IMG/VR virus record: IMGVR_UViG_3300048625_000333
Span: 1-23,866 of that record
Source: a virus
Length of the DNA: 23,866 nucleotides
Direction: 5' to 3' (one strand)
Of the stretch, positions 7,587-15,228 are shown one piece after another. The position numbers and the translations under genes were made by a program. The notes under the pieces are model-generated. The model was not told where the DNA came from. It did not search any database and saw only the letters and a list, made by a program, of their open reading frames with translations. How positions within the stretch are numbered: the stretch's first letter is position 1; each line of letters begins with the position of its first letter.

Positions 7587-8413
7587 CCCCTATCCCTCTT
7601 GGCATTTTGGCGTCTGCAATTAAAAACCTTCCAGTAGTTGCTGGCGGAACTCTTTCATCAGATGCAACTTACTATTACCGTGCATTCACATCAAGTAGCA
7701 ACATAATCTTATCTGGCGCTCCTTTATCTATGGATATTTTTGCTGTCGGTGGCGGTGGCGGTGGAGCTGGAAGCGCTCTCGGCGGTGGCGGTGGCGGTGG
7801 CGGTAAGTCTATTCGCTGGTCCTCCCAAGCTTCTATCCCTATTGGCACATATCCAGTAGTTGTCGGAGGAGCAGGGTCTGCTTCAACATTTAATGGGCTA
7901 TCTGCTGCTGGCGGTGGCGGTGGTGGCAATCCTAATGGTGGTGCTGGAGATAATGGTGGTGGCGTAGGAAATAAGGATGGCAGCAGCGGTGCTGGCGGTG
8001 GTGGTGGCGGTGCCAATGGTGGTGGCGGTAACGGAAGTGGCGCGTATTCTGGAGGAACCCCGCTGGCTGGTGCCGGTGGTGCCGGTATTGTCCTAACCAC
8101 TTACGGCATAAGCTCTACTAGCGTTCCTACTTTGGGGTCCGGCTACTTTGGTGCTGGCGGTGGCGGTGGTGCAGGAAACACTTATAGCGGAACCAGATAT
8201 GCAACGGCTGGCGCAGGAGGAACAGGTGGCGGCGGTCGAGGTGCATCATCTTCAACATTTGGTACTTCGCAACAGAGCACAGGTGGGTCTAGCTGGGGTG
8301 CTGGTGGTGGCGGTGGTTGCGTTTACTACGCTGGAACCTCATATTTTGCTGCAAGCGCAGGATATCAAGGATTTATGGTAGTAAGATACCTTCGTTCAGC
8401 CGTAGGAGGATAA
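7583..8413 (+). CDS. Glycine-rich tail-tip adhesin (polyglycine-helix type)
   Basis: A 276-residue protein from ATG at 7583, chosen because it forms an ATGA overlap with the fibre stop. After an N-terminal attachment-like part (MTPIPLGILASAIKNLPVV) and a beta-rich segment, the rest carries many runs of four to eight glycines (VGGGGGGAG, GGGGGGGGKS, AGGGGGG) broken by short variable loops. It ends in QGFMVVRYLRSAVGG. This matches the design of polyglycine-II adhesins such as gp38 of T-even-like phages, in which packed glycine helices hold receptor-binding loops at the fibre tip. Its place directly after the long fibre supports receptor recognition. An alternative is a generic glycine-rich structural protein. 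Confidence 0.75.
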   Translation: MTPIPLGILASAIKNLPVVAGGTLSSDATYYYRAFTSSSNIILSGAPLSMDIFAVGGGGGGAGSALGGGGGGGGKSIRWSSQASIPIGTYPVVVGGAGSASTFNGLSAAGGGGGGNPNGGAGDNGGGVGNKDGSSGAGGGGGGANGGGGNGSGAYSGGTPLAGAGGAGIVLTTYGISSTSVPTLGSGYFGAGGGGGAGNTYSGTRYATAGAGGTGGGGRGASSSTFGTSQQSTGGSSWGAGGGGGCVYYAGTSYFAASAGYQGFMVVRYLRSAVGG

Positions 8414-8415
8414 AG

Positions 8416-8772
8416 ATGGCAAATTTTGCTGAAATTGATGAAAACAATGTAGTTCTTCGCGTAGTAGTGACAGATAACAATGACCCTAATGGCGATGAAG
8501 GATACCAGTGGCTACTCGATAATCTTGGTGGTCATTGGGTTAAAACTTCTTATAATGCTGCTACTAATGGATTTCGTAAACACTATGCAGATGTAGGAAT
8601 GACTTATAACGAATCGCTTGATGCGTTTATTCCAATTAAACCTTTTTCTTCATGGGTTCTTGACGAAGAAATGTGCCTATGGGAAGCCCCTACTCCTTAT
8701 CCACTTGATGGTTTAACCTATAGCTGGGATGAAGAGTCGCTATCTTGGCAGTTAATGGACTTTAGCGAATAA
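8416..8772 (+). CDS. Phage protein of unknown function, common beside tail fibres
   Basis: A 118-residue protein from ATG at 8416, with a strong ribosome site (AGGAGG, 8-base spacing) that overlaps the end of the adhesin gene. It starts MANFAEIDENNVVLRVVVTD, continues with WVKTSYN and FRKHYADVGMTYNESLDAFI, and ends with a Trp/Pro-rich segment (EAPTPYPLDGLTYSWDEESL). This pattern (start MA-F-, central RKNYA-G--Y, C-terminal W-AP-P-P) is familiar from many cyanophage and marine phage genomes, where it remains without assigned function. Its place in the fibre operon suggests a virion or fibre-assembly role. Confidence 0.75.
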   Translation: MANFAEIDENNVVLRVVVTDNNDPNGDEGYQWLLDNLGGHWVKTSYNAATNGFRKHYADVGMTYNESLDAFIPIKPFSSWVLDEEMCLWEAPTPYPLDGLTYSWDEESLSWQLMDFSE

Positions 8773-8828
8773 TCAATAAAGCGTGTTAGGCTATTCCCTG
8801 TAAGCAAAACTTGAAGGGGTAATAGAGC

Positions 8829-9050
8829 ATGCTTGAAGCATTGTCACAACCAGAAGCCGAAGCGTTATGTCCTACTGTAAAAAAAGCAATAGCGACTTTT
8901 GATGACAAGGACCTAAAGAAGTTTCTTGAAGCACTAAATAACCTAGAGTGGGCAGCTCGTGACCTATCGTCACAGCTGAAAACCCTAGGTTTTAATGTTT
9001 CCGAGAACCAAATCTGGAAGCATCGAGCAAATAGTTGCGCCTGTGCTTGA
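8829..9050 (+). CDS. Small HTH-like DNA-binding protein
   Basis: A 73-residue, mostly helical protein. The C-terminal half (RDLSSQLKTLGFNVSENQIW, then KHR) reads as a helix-turn-helix and ends in NSCACA. This resembles small actinophage proteins with an 'L---G--VSE--I--HR---C-C' ending. A ribosome site (GAAGGGG) precedes the ATG. It sits after the fibre module in a 56-base gap that also holds a weak TAGGCT -10-like box at 8787-8792, and it overlaps the start of the next gene. It could be a regulator or a small terminase subunit; the sequence alone does not decide. Confidence 0.6.
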   Translation: MLEALSQPEAEALCPTVKKAIATFDDKDLKKFLEALNNLEWAARDLSSQLKTLGFNVSENQIWKHRANSCACA

Positions 9051-10191
9051 TGACCTTACACCGACAGTATCGGTAAAGGTTCCTAAAGAATTTCGTGCAG
9101 GTGTCGAGTTTGATGGCGCAAATGGTATAGCAACTACGCCATATGCTAAAATACCAATTAGTTTTGAAGCATTACTAATTGAAGCAGGGTTAGACCCTGC
9201 CGAGTACGAAATTGTTGGCAATCCACGCTTATCTAAATGGCAGCAGCGAGACGGTGGAGATTACCTAACATCTTTCCGTTTTACTTTCACTAAAAAGGCA
9301 GGCAACGTTGTTGACCTGCCATTGTTGTATGCTCAAGCAAAGCAAAAAGTTAGCCTAAAACGACAACCTGCAGGTGACAAAGTATTTGTTATCGTTCCAG
9401 CCGACTACCAAGTGGGCAAGAATGCGTCCCGTGGTGGGACCCCTGAGTTAATTGAGCGCGTGTTTGCATCGTATGCGCGTATTGAGGCAAAGTTGAAAGC
9501 GGGCAAGTGGTCGCGTATCGTTATCGTAGACGCAGGAGACATCGTAGAATCCGTATCCAACGCAGCATCCTTGGCTCAGCTTCAATCCAACGATTTATCT
9601 CCGATGCAGCAAACGGACGTCGCAGCCTCATTAATGTGGGACTTAATCAAATTGGCTCACCGGTACGCGCCAGTAACTTATTGCACGGTGGGCAGCAACC
9701 ATTGCCAGTTCCGTTACAACGGTCAAACTATCGGCAAGCCGGGCGTAGACGACTGGGGCATCGTAATCTTGCAACAGTTGCGTCGCCTATCAGTGGAGGT
9801 TGGCTTGGACGTTACTTACGTTATCCCGCAACCTCACGACGAATCAGTGGCGTTTGACCCTTTCGGGGATAACTTTCACGTGTTGGCTGTTGCTCATGGG
9901 CATCAGGCTAAACGCCCAAATAGTGTGCAGCAGTGGTTGGAGAAGCAAACTTTTGGTCATGGTCCCGTGTCCAGTTTTACCACTTTTATCAGCGGGCACT
10001 TTCACCACCTGCGTGTGGAGGAGCTTGGTCCTTCACACAATGGTGGGTCGCGTTATTGGGTTCAAGCCAGCACGAGCGATAATGGAAGCGATTGGTACCG
10101 TTTAACATCAGGCTCTGAAAGTACCACGGGCATAACCTGTTTCGAGTTGGAACGCGGCGTACACTTCCAAGGAACAGTGTATAAACTGTAA
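8995..10191 (+). CDS. Calcineurin-like metallophosphoesterase
   Basis: A 398-residue protein. The C-terminal two thirds show the ordered metal-binding motifs of the calcineurin-like superfamily: ADYQVGK (D137, Q139), VDAGDIVES (D182), VGSNHCQ (N235, H236), AHGH (H301, H303) and SGHFHHLR (H335, H337). The first motif has Gln where His is usual, and the third reads SNH where GNH is usual. The N-terminal 120 residues are a separate domain with WQQRDGGDYLTSFRFTF, seen with this enzyme in other actinophages. The substrate is unknown; nuclease or nucleotide phosphatase activity is plausible. The start is uncertain: ATG at 8995 overlaps the upstream gene by 56 bases and has a poor ribosome site, and GTG at 9043 is an alternative. 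Confidence 0.8.
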   Translation: MFPRTKSGSIEQIVAPVLDDLTPTVSVKVPKEFRAGVEFDGANGIATTPYAKIPISFEALLIEAGLDPAEYEIVGNPRLSKWQQRDGGDYLTSFRFTFTKKAGNVVDLPLLYAQAKQKVSLKRQPAGDKVFVIVPADYQVGKNASRGGTPELIERVFASYARIEAKLKAGKWSRIVIVDAGDIVESVSNAASLAQLQSNDLSPMQQTDVAASLMWDLIKLAHRYAPVTYCTVGSNHCQFRYNGQTIGKPGVDDWGIVILQQLRRLSVEVGLDVTYVIPQPHDESVAFDPFGDNFHVLAVAHGHQAKRPNSVQQWLEKQTFGHGPVSSFTTFISGHFHHLRVEELGPSHNGGSRYWVQASTSDNGSDWYRLTSGSESTTGITCFELERGVHFQGTVYKL

Positions 10192-10200
10192 GAGCGCAAC

Positions 10201-10241
10201 AACGTGGGATTCGTTCGAAAGAGGGGGTCCCACGTTTTCTT
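10201..10241 (+). terminator. Rho-independent terminator closing the tail operon
   Basis: The stem AACGTGGGA (10201-10209) pairs perfectly with TCCCACGTT (10228-10236), followed by TTCTTT. It lies 10 bases after the phosphoesterase stop and should end the rightward transcript. Confidence 0.8.
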
Positions 10242-10245
10242 TATA

Positions 10246-10257
10246 TAGACTTATACT
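10246..10257 (+). promoter_or_regulatory. Likely leaderless -10 promoter element for the HAD gene
   Basis: TAGACT at 10246-10251 fits the TANNNT -10 form and ends exactly 6 bases before the ATG at 10258, so transcription would start at or near the start codon. There is no Shine-Dalgarno and no evident -35. The same hexamer-to-ATG spacing is seen at 4102 and 23370. Confidence 0.45.
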
Positions 10258-10635
10258 ATGTATGGTTTTGACATTGATGATACCCTTGCCCACGCAGACT
10301 TCCAGCATGCTCGCTCGAAGTTAGAGGCAATTCTTAGCGCAAAGGTTTTGTATACCCCATCAATGCCTTTTGTTGCTATTACTGCACGAGGTAGCGACCC
10401 TAAGGTTCAGAAGGCTACAAAGATTTGGTTACGTCAACACCAACCACATAACACTAGTGTGGAATTTGTTTCTGGTGGTATGAAGCAGAAGATTGATGGT
10501 AAAGCTCGTGCTATTCAGCAGCATGGCGTAACAGATTATGTTGACAATAATACTGAGCTGCTTGCAGGTTTGAAGAACCTGCTACCTAAGGTGAAGTTTT
10601 ATCACTTCGATGGCACTAAGCCTGTAGCCTTTTAG
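10258..10635 (+). CDS. HAD-superfamily phosphatase-like protein
   Basis: A 125-residue minimal HAD fold. Motif I is FDIDDTL (nucleophile D5, acid/base D7), motif II is ITAR (T42), motif III lysine is in DGKARAI (K82) and motif IV is DYVDNN (D93, D96). All catalytic positions are present, so it should be an active Mg-dependent phosphohydrolase. Phage members include polynucleotide 3'-phosphatase-like and nucleotidase-like enzymes; the cap region is too small to predict the substrate. It is a single-gene rightward unit following a terminator, and its last 20 bases overlap the 3' end of the opposing HNH gene. Confidence 0.8.
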   Translation: MYGFDIDDTLAHADFQHARSKLEAILSAKVLYTPSMPFVAITARGSDPKVQKATKIWLRQHQPHNTSVEFVSGGMKQKIDGKARAIQQHGVTDYVDNNTELLAGLKNLLPKVKFYHFDGTKPVAF

Positions 10636-11230
10636 TTTCTGCTTCAATAATCTCTGCAGTTGTAGCCCGTGTCATAGCATCATGCTTCGCACACTCACCA
10701 GATAACGGTAGGAATGGTTTGGTGTGCTCTGGGCGCTCGCCGTAATGTGGGTCGTTCAAAGCATGCCAAGTGTTGTGGCAGTGGTCGCAAATCCGGTGCA
10801 GGTTGCCAGGAGCGTTGTTCATGGTATTTTTATCAGGTCCATGATGACGGTCTGAAGCAGGTCGTCCAACGCATCCAACGATTGGAATAACTCCTCCGCC
10901 TGCGAGCTTAAGACCTGCCCACTCACAGACCATGCCCGCATTGATTGGGTACATTTCTTTAGCTCGCTTACGTCCAGTAGAAACTGGGTCACTGTACTCG
11001 CTGAGAGATTTAGTGCCTTGATAGCCGTCGTCGATGTACCCATTATCAATACTTTCATTACCTGTTAGATGTGTTTCATCATTTGCAACAATGACGTTAC
11101 CTGCCATGTCAAACTTTACTTCGCCACCACAACAACACTCTTGCTCAGCGACCTCTAACCATACAGACTCGCACTCATTGTGAAAGCCTGCACGGCAACC
11201 AAAGCAAGGGTTATCGCTTCCAGTACTCAT
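10616..11230 (-). CDS. HNH endonuclease with N-terminal Cys clusters
   Basis: A 204-residue protein from ATG at 11230, chosen for its GAGG ribosome site; longer upstream starts would lie deeper inside the helicase gene. The C-terminal half carries an HNH core: DRHHGPDKNT (H129/H130), NLHRICDHCHNTWH (N143, H145, the C148/C151 zinc pair, H152 and H156). The N-terminus has CFGC and a later CCCGGE, suggesting a second metal site. HNH nucleases in phage replication modules include homing enzymes and packaging or host-DNA-cutting enzymes. It overlaps the primase-helicase gene by 20 bases, so it belongs to that operon rather than looking like a free-standing inserted homing gene. Confidence 0.8.
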   Translation of the reverse strand: MSTGSDNPCFGCRAGFHNECESVWLEVAEQECCCGGEVKFDMAGNVIVANDETHLTGNESIDNGYIDDGYQGTKSLSEYSDPVSTGRKRAKEMYPINAGMVCEWAGLKLAGGGVIPIVGCVGRPASDRHHGPDKNTMNNAPGNLHRICDHCHNTWHALNDPHYGERPEHTKPFLPLSGECAKHDAMTRATTAEIIEAETKRLQA

Positions 11231-13721
11231 CTTTTTCCTCACTGTCAATGTAGCCAAGGATGTCGTTGATTGATGACTTGTTGTTGGTTGCGTCAACCTT
11301 TAGTAGTTCTACACCTGAGAACATTTTGTAACCAGCACTGGTTGATTCGGCAACACCTAGGCGACCCTTCACTTCACGACTCAAAGAGTTCTGGGTGACA
11401 GGCTTCTCGCCGTTCTCAGCACACCATTCACGGTAAGCGTTGTACAACGAAACCTTAGCCACGGTTGCAGTATCAGCAAGGATGGTCTTCTCGTCCAAGA
11501 ACTTTGCAATGTGGTCTTCTTCGTGACGGTATGACTGGGTTGCCATCTTGACCGACTCAGGTTCACTGAAGCCTTGAATGGTTACACGAACAGCACCGTC
11601 AATCATCCACTGCAAAATACCTGCACCCTCTTCTTCTACAAGGATTTTAGCCAAGTTTTCTTTGCGCTTATCAGCTGGAATAGTTTTGTTAAAATCAATT
11701 TTCCGGAGTCTTCTCCAGAAGCCGTCACCACCAGACTTAACCTCTGGCAGGTGATTAACCGCCATGAAAAGTGTATGAGTTGGCTTAAAGTCAAAGAAGT
11801 TTTGCCCCATAAAGCGTGCTGATAGAGTGTCGCCACCAGTAAGCATTTTAACGCGAGATTCATTGAACTTACCATCAGGTCGTGTTTCAGAAGCAACTGC
11901 CAATCTGACACCGCGTAAGCGTGCAATGTCTGCAGGGTGGGCGTTTCCCGTTGTATCCAATAGGAAATTCTCAGGCATTGTGGCTGCATAATCGTTTAGG
12001 ATTCCTGCGATGACGTCAATGATGGTCGACTTACCGTTGGCTCCAGTGCCAACAAATACTGGTAGAACATGGAAGCGTGAATCTCCGAATAAGGAAGCCC
12101 CGAAAAGCTCTTGGACATAAGCAATACGCTCAGCGTCTTCAATAGTTTCTCTGAGGAAGGTGTCCCATAAAGGTGTATGTGCTTGTCTTGGAGTGACGGA
12201 TGTCTGTCGAGTATTGAGGTCGATACCCTTAATGGCAGGGCGCAGTTCACCTGTGAGCAAGTTGACGATGCCATCAGGCGTACAAATGCTGTTCGCCTCC
12301 GCATCCAAATCAATTGCAGGTATAAGAATTTCAGGTGACGTGGCGCTGATAGTAATGGCATTGTTTAGTCTCTCTTTGTTTTGTGAAGACTCAATCCAAC
12401 GGTAGCCTTCTTTGCCTAACTCTAACGCCTTAGCAGGCTGCAAAGCATCAATGGCGGTCTGAATAATAGATTTGTCTTTATCGATTACGTAACGGGAACC
12501 ATCCCAGAAATGCCAACCAACATCAGTAACGTGACGGTAACCGCCCTGCATCCAATAGTTTAAACGAAACGAGTTCGAAGCGTCATTGAAACCCAACACG
12601 TCAATGGACTGTTGGTAAACTTCCATAAGGTTTTCGCGACCATCATCGGTGACAGCCTCAAGTTCTAAACCCCTATCGCTACCAGAAGAAGCAGCATTGT
12701 GCTGGTGACCGCGCACTTCCTCCTTCAACTTAGCTGGGCTGAACGATTCAACACGTGCAACAGCCCAACGATTAGCCGACTCCAACTCGCCCTTATTCAT
12801 CTCACGAGATGGTGCATCCTTCAAGAATGCACGGAAACGCTCATCCAAGATAGTAACCAGTTTGTGCGCTGACGACTCAGTAAGGCAACCATTACGGTGA
12901 GCAGCATTAACCTTAATTAACTGCTGAACCAACCAACCATGACGAGACTTAGGTGCACCATTAGTAGGTGCAACTGACTGGAACAAATGAGTCACCCAGT
13001 GGCAGTCCTCAGCAACATACTCCCACTCAGAAGAACCAGAAACAAGACTGAACTCTTCAGGCATCGTATGCACTGAAGTAAAACCGTGAGTGATAAGAAC
13101 ATCATCCAACTCAGCCAACGACAGTGGACGCCACTGCTCAGGCAAATCTACACGTACAGGTACCGGATTAGCCACATCCTTATAATTAACGCCTCCAACG
13201 GCGCGGAAAATACGTGGGAGGTCGAACACTGAGTCAAGTTGACCGCCTTGGGAAGCAGCCATATACCTAACAAACGCACCCCATCGAGCCAAAACCCCTG
13301 CAGCTTGCTCCTGCGTGTAATCTTCCTCGGGGTCAATAGCCCAATATGGTTGTAACCCATGCCCCGAATGTACAACAGCACTAGGGGCAACACCAATAAG
13401 CTCCGCCAAAAGGTCAACCAACTGTGACGCATTGCCCTCAGACTGAATACCAGTGTCTTTGTAGTCGATGTCAACCCAGACCGCTGCGAGACGTGTGATG
13501 TCATTTGCCGTGGCACGCCCAGACACGTTGGAAGGGTTAATCTCATACCAAACATTCGCCTTCATCTCAGTTAAAGCTTCAACAACAGTGTCAGCAAACG
13601 ACACCTTCACCTGCTTCACACGGAAACCCTGCGTAGCAGACTGGTAACAAACTGTTACGGAGTTATCCTCAACGTAACCTAAACGTTCTAATAGTTCTTG
13701 AAAAGGCTTGGTCATAGCCAT
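11211..13721 (-). CDS. PrimPol-type primase fused to SF3 (D5/P4-like) helicase
   Basis: An 836-residue replication protein. The N-terminal archaeo-eukaryotic primase shows VWVDIDY (D84, D86), VVHSGHGLQPYW (residues 117-127) and FDLPRIFRAVGG with a third acidic residue near 167. The C-terminal superfamily 3 helicase shows Walker A GTGANGKST (about 557-564), the VASETRPDGKFNESR acidic motif and motif C LFMAVNHLP, followed by a sensor segment (FWRRLRKIDF) and a P4-type winged-helix tail. It should prime, and perhaps extend, DNA while unwinding the fork. ATG at 13721 is preferred over 13730 because GAAAGGA then has proper spacing. No separate DNA polymerase is seen in the window. The gene lies downstream of a long hairpin. 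Confidence 0.92.
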   Translation of the reverse strand: MAMTKPFQELLERLGYVEDNSVTVCYQSATQGFRVKQVKVSFADTVVEALTEMKANVWYEINPSNVSGRATANDITRLAAVWVDIDYKDTGIQSEGNASQLVDLLAELIGVAPSAVVHSGHGLQPYWAIDPEEDYTQEQAAGVLARWGAFVRYMAASQGGQLDSVFDLPRIFRAVGGVNYKDVANPVPVRVDLPEQWRPLSLAELDDVLITHGFTSVHTMPEEFSLVSGSSEWEYVAEDCHWVTHLFQSVAPTNGAPKSRHGWLVQQLIKVNAAHRNGCLTESSAHKLVTILDERFRAFLKDAPSREMNKGELESANRWAVARVESFSPAKLKEEVRGHQHNAASSGSDRGLELEAVTDDGRENLMEVYQQSIDVLGFNDASNSFRLNYWMQGGYRHVTDVGWHFWDGSRYVIDKDKSIIQTAIDALQPAKALELGKEGYRWIESSQNKERLNNAITISATSPEILIPAIDLDAEANSICTPDGIVNLLTGELRPAIKGIDLNTRQTSVTPRQAHTPLWDTFLRETIEDAERIAYVQELFGASLFGDSRFHVLPVFVGTGANGKSTIIDVIAGILNDYAATMPENFLLDTTGNAHPADIARLRGVRLAVASETRPDGKFNESRVKMLTGGDTLSARFMGQNFFDFKPTHTLFMAVNHLPEVKSGGDGFWRRLRKIDFNKTIPADKRKENLAKILVEEEGAGILQWMIDGAVRVTIQGFSEPESVKMATQSYRHEEDHIAKFLDEKTILADTATVAKVSLYNAYREWCAENGEKPVTQNSLSREVKGRLGVAESTSAGYKMFSGVELLKVDATNNKSSINDILGYIDSEEKDEYWKR

Positions 13722-13746
13722 TCGTCTCATCCTTTCGAGGGTTGAA

Positions 13747-13788
13747 AGGAAACCTAGAGTGCACCGGGGAGTACACTCTAGGTTTCCT
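13747..13788 (-). terminator. Long intergenic hairpin (terminator or attenuator)
   Basis: AGGAAACCTAGAGTG (13747-13761) pairs perfectly with CACTCTAGGTTTCCT (13774-13788) around a 12-base loop. Leftward transcripts from the SSB-like gene meet it 11 bases after that stop, and TTTC follows. The U-run is weak, so partial read-through into the primase-helicase gene is likely: an attenuator or RNA-stability element rather than a full stop. Confidence 0.65.
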
Positions 13789-13799
13789 AGATTTTGGGG

Positions 13800-14423
13800 C
13801 TAGATTAGGTCTTCAGCAAGGACTGCTTTGACATCGTAAAGGTTAACCTTTACTGCTGCAGCAATCTCTGAGTCATCAAACCCATTCTGGCTAAGAGTTT
13901 TAATCTTAGTCACCTGTTCTGCACTAAGTTTAGCACTCTCTTCAACAGCACCAGAACCCAACAAAGCATCAACAGCCTTGCTAGAACCAGTACCCTCAGC
14001 AATCTTCATACCGTACAACTTAGTAGCATTGAAACGCTTGTTAGCGTTCGGCTTCTCACCGGTGAAAGTGATAGTCACAACCTGACCAACAGCAACAGGC
14101 TTACCGAACTCCTTAACCGCAGCCTTCATCGCAGTCAACTTAGCGCCAACAAGATACAACTTGCGAGTGCCATCATCTTCAGGATTGGTCGGGTCAGAGT
14201 ACTCGGTGTCCAAAGTTAGAACAACCTGCAGCTGAGGCTTGCCGTCATCCCAAAACTTAGGCTCGTTAGAGTCAAAGTCGCGAACCTGAGCGGTCTCCAA
14301 AGCGGTGATAGTGCCGGTGAACGAGTCACCAATCTTCGAATCCTTGAAAGAAATCGAAGGAACCGAAACAGTTGCGAACAACGAGTTAGGGTCTGGAAGG
14401 TTTACATCAGTTACATTTACCAT
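13800..14423 (-). CDS. Probable single-stranded-DNA-binding (OB-fold-like) protein
   Basis: A 207-residue protein. The first 130 residues are beta-rich with repeated short strands (GDSFTGTITALETAQVRDF, PQLQVVLTLDTEY, RKLYLVGAKLTAM, GQVVTITFTGEKP), an arrangement suggestive of an OB fold. The end is helical (AEQVTKIKTLSQNGFDDSEI) and may be a small helical interaction domain. Its place between a Cas4-like nuclease and the primase-helicase fits a replication or recombination SSB, as found at this position in related actinophages. There is no classic acidic SSB tip, though the last residues (LAEDLI) are acidic-hydrophobic. The ribosome site is weak and the leader is AT-rich. The function is inferred. 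Confidence 0.6.
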   Translation of the reverse strand: MVNVTDVNLPDPNSLFATVSVPSISFKDSKIGDSFTGTITALETAQVRDFDSNEPKFWDDGKPQLQVVLTLDTEYSDPTNPEDDGTRKLYLVGAKLTAMKAAVKEFGKPVAVGQVVTITFTGEKPNANKRFNATKLYGMKIAEGTGSSKAVDALLGSGAVEESAKLSAEQVTKIKTLSQNGFDDSEIAAAVKVNLYDVKAVLAEDLI

Positions 14424-14458
14424 TTTATTTTTGCTTTCTTTGTTTTATATTTTGTGAA

Positions 14459-14481
14459 GTAATAACGCCGTCCGTTATTAC
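14459..14481 (-). terminator. Short hairpin over the stop of the Cas4-like gene
   Basis: GTAATAACG (14459-14467), loop CCGTC, CGTTATTAC (14473-14481): a perfect 9-base stem that includes the stop codon of the upstream gene. No U-run follows on the minus strand, so it is more likely an RNA-processing, stability or translation-coupling element than a strong terminator. Confidence 0.5.
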
Positions 14482-15227
14482 CTTTGGATGAATGACTCAA
14501 GGTCATCCTGTTCGCTCTGCTCATACTTTTTACAGTCAAAACAGAACGAAGCCTTAGGTTGCTTTTCAATGACAGCATCCCAGCCAACAATCTCAGCTGC
14601 ATCAATCATCACCTCAAGCGCAGCAAGAGCCTCCATAGCCACCTGCTCGTCATAACGCAACATAACAACCTGTGCGTCTTTCAAATCTTTATCCCTAGGA
14701 AGGAAAGTAAGACTAACATGCGTAACATCGTAACCTTTCTTTTTCCAGCCGAGACCATACAGCATAGCCTGAATACGATACTGCTGCTTAATCTTGCCCT
14801 TCTCAGCCTCAGCTAAAGCTTTAGCGCCAACAACTTTCCAATCGTTAACAACACCAGCCTTCGCATACATGTCACACGAACCACCAAGTTCCAACCCTTT
14901 ATAAGAGTGAACGTGCAAACGATTCTCCAACAAATACTCGTCAGACCATTCACGCCCAGCAAAACCATCCTCCAACGCCTGATGAACAGCCGTACCCATG
15001 AACGGGTACCAACCACCACTAATGTCCTTAGGTTTCTCAGCCAGCTTGCGTGCAACACATTTACGACAATCAGAACCAACCTCAGAAATACCAATAATTT
15101 TCTGATAACTACGCTCAGTAACAAATAGCTCCTTGATACGTTTCAGCCACAACTTTGCAGCATCATGCGCCTTCTCATCCTCAACCGTGTAATCGGAAGG
15201 GTTCACATCCAAAATCTTCACAGGCAT
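14478..15227 (-). CDS. Cas4/RecB-like PD-(D/E)XK exonuclease with four cysteines
   Basis: A 249-residue nuclease. ATG at 15227 is chosen because GAGGTGG sits about 7 bases upstream and the previous stop ends just before it. Motifs in order: GSDCRKC (C54, C57), GTAVHQALE (H82), LGGSCDMY (D119), VVNDWKVVG (D129, K131), QQYRIQAMLYGLG (Q149-Y150), then FCFDCKKY (C229, C232). This is the RecB-family nuclease core with cysteines at both ends that could hold a 4Fe-4S cluster, as in Cas4 and AddB. In phages such enzymes resect DNA for recombination. No CRISPR array or other cas gene is present. It is followed by the SSB-like gene. Confidence 0.82.
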   Translation of the reverse strand: MPVKILDVNPSDYTVEDEKAHDAAKLWLKRIKELFVTERSYQKIIGISEVGSDCRKCVARKLAEKPKDISGGWYPFMGTAVHQALEDGFAGREWSDEYLLENRLHVHSYKGLELGGSCDMYAKAGVVNDWKVVGAKALAEAEKGKIKQQYRIQAMLYGLGWKKKGYDVTHVSLTFLPRDKDLKDAQVVMLRYDEQVAMEALAALEVMIDAAEIVGWDAVIEKQPKASFCFDCKKYEQSEQDDLESFIQR

Positions 15228-15228
15228 C

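Noticed and set aside
7675-8100. Long proline-rich open frame opposite the adhesin
   Set aside because: It is the complement of glycine codons (GGN read as CCN) and has no start signals.
10616-11230. HNH gene as a recently inserted homing endonuclease
   Set aside because: Its start overlaps the upstream replication gene with a proper ribosome site and no neighbouring gene is interrupted, so it looks like a resident operon member.
14478-15227. Cas4-like gene as a sign of a CRISPR-Cas system
   Set aside because: No other cas gene or array is present; stand-alone Cas4/RecB-like nucleases are usual in phage recombination modules.
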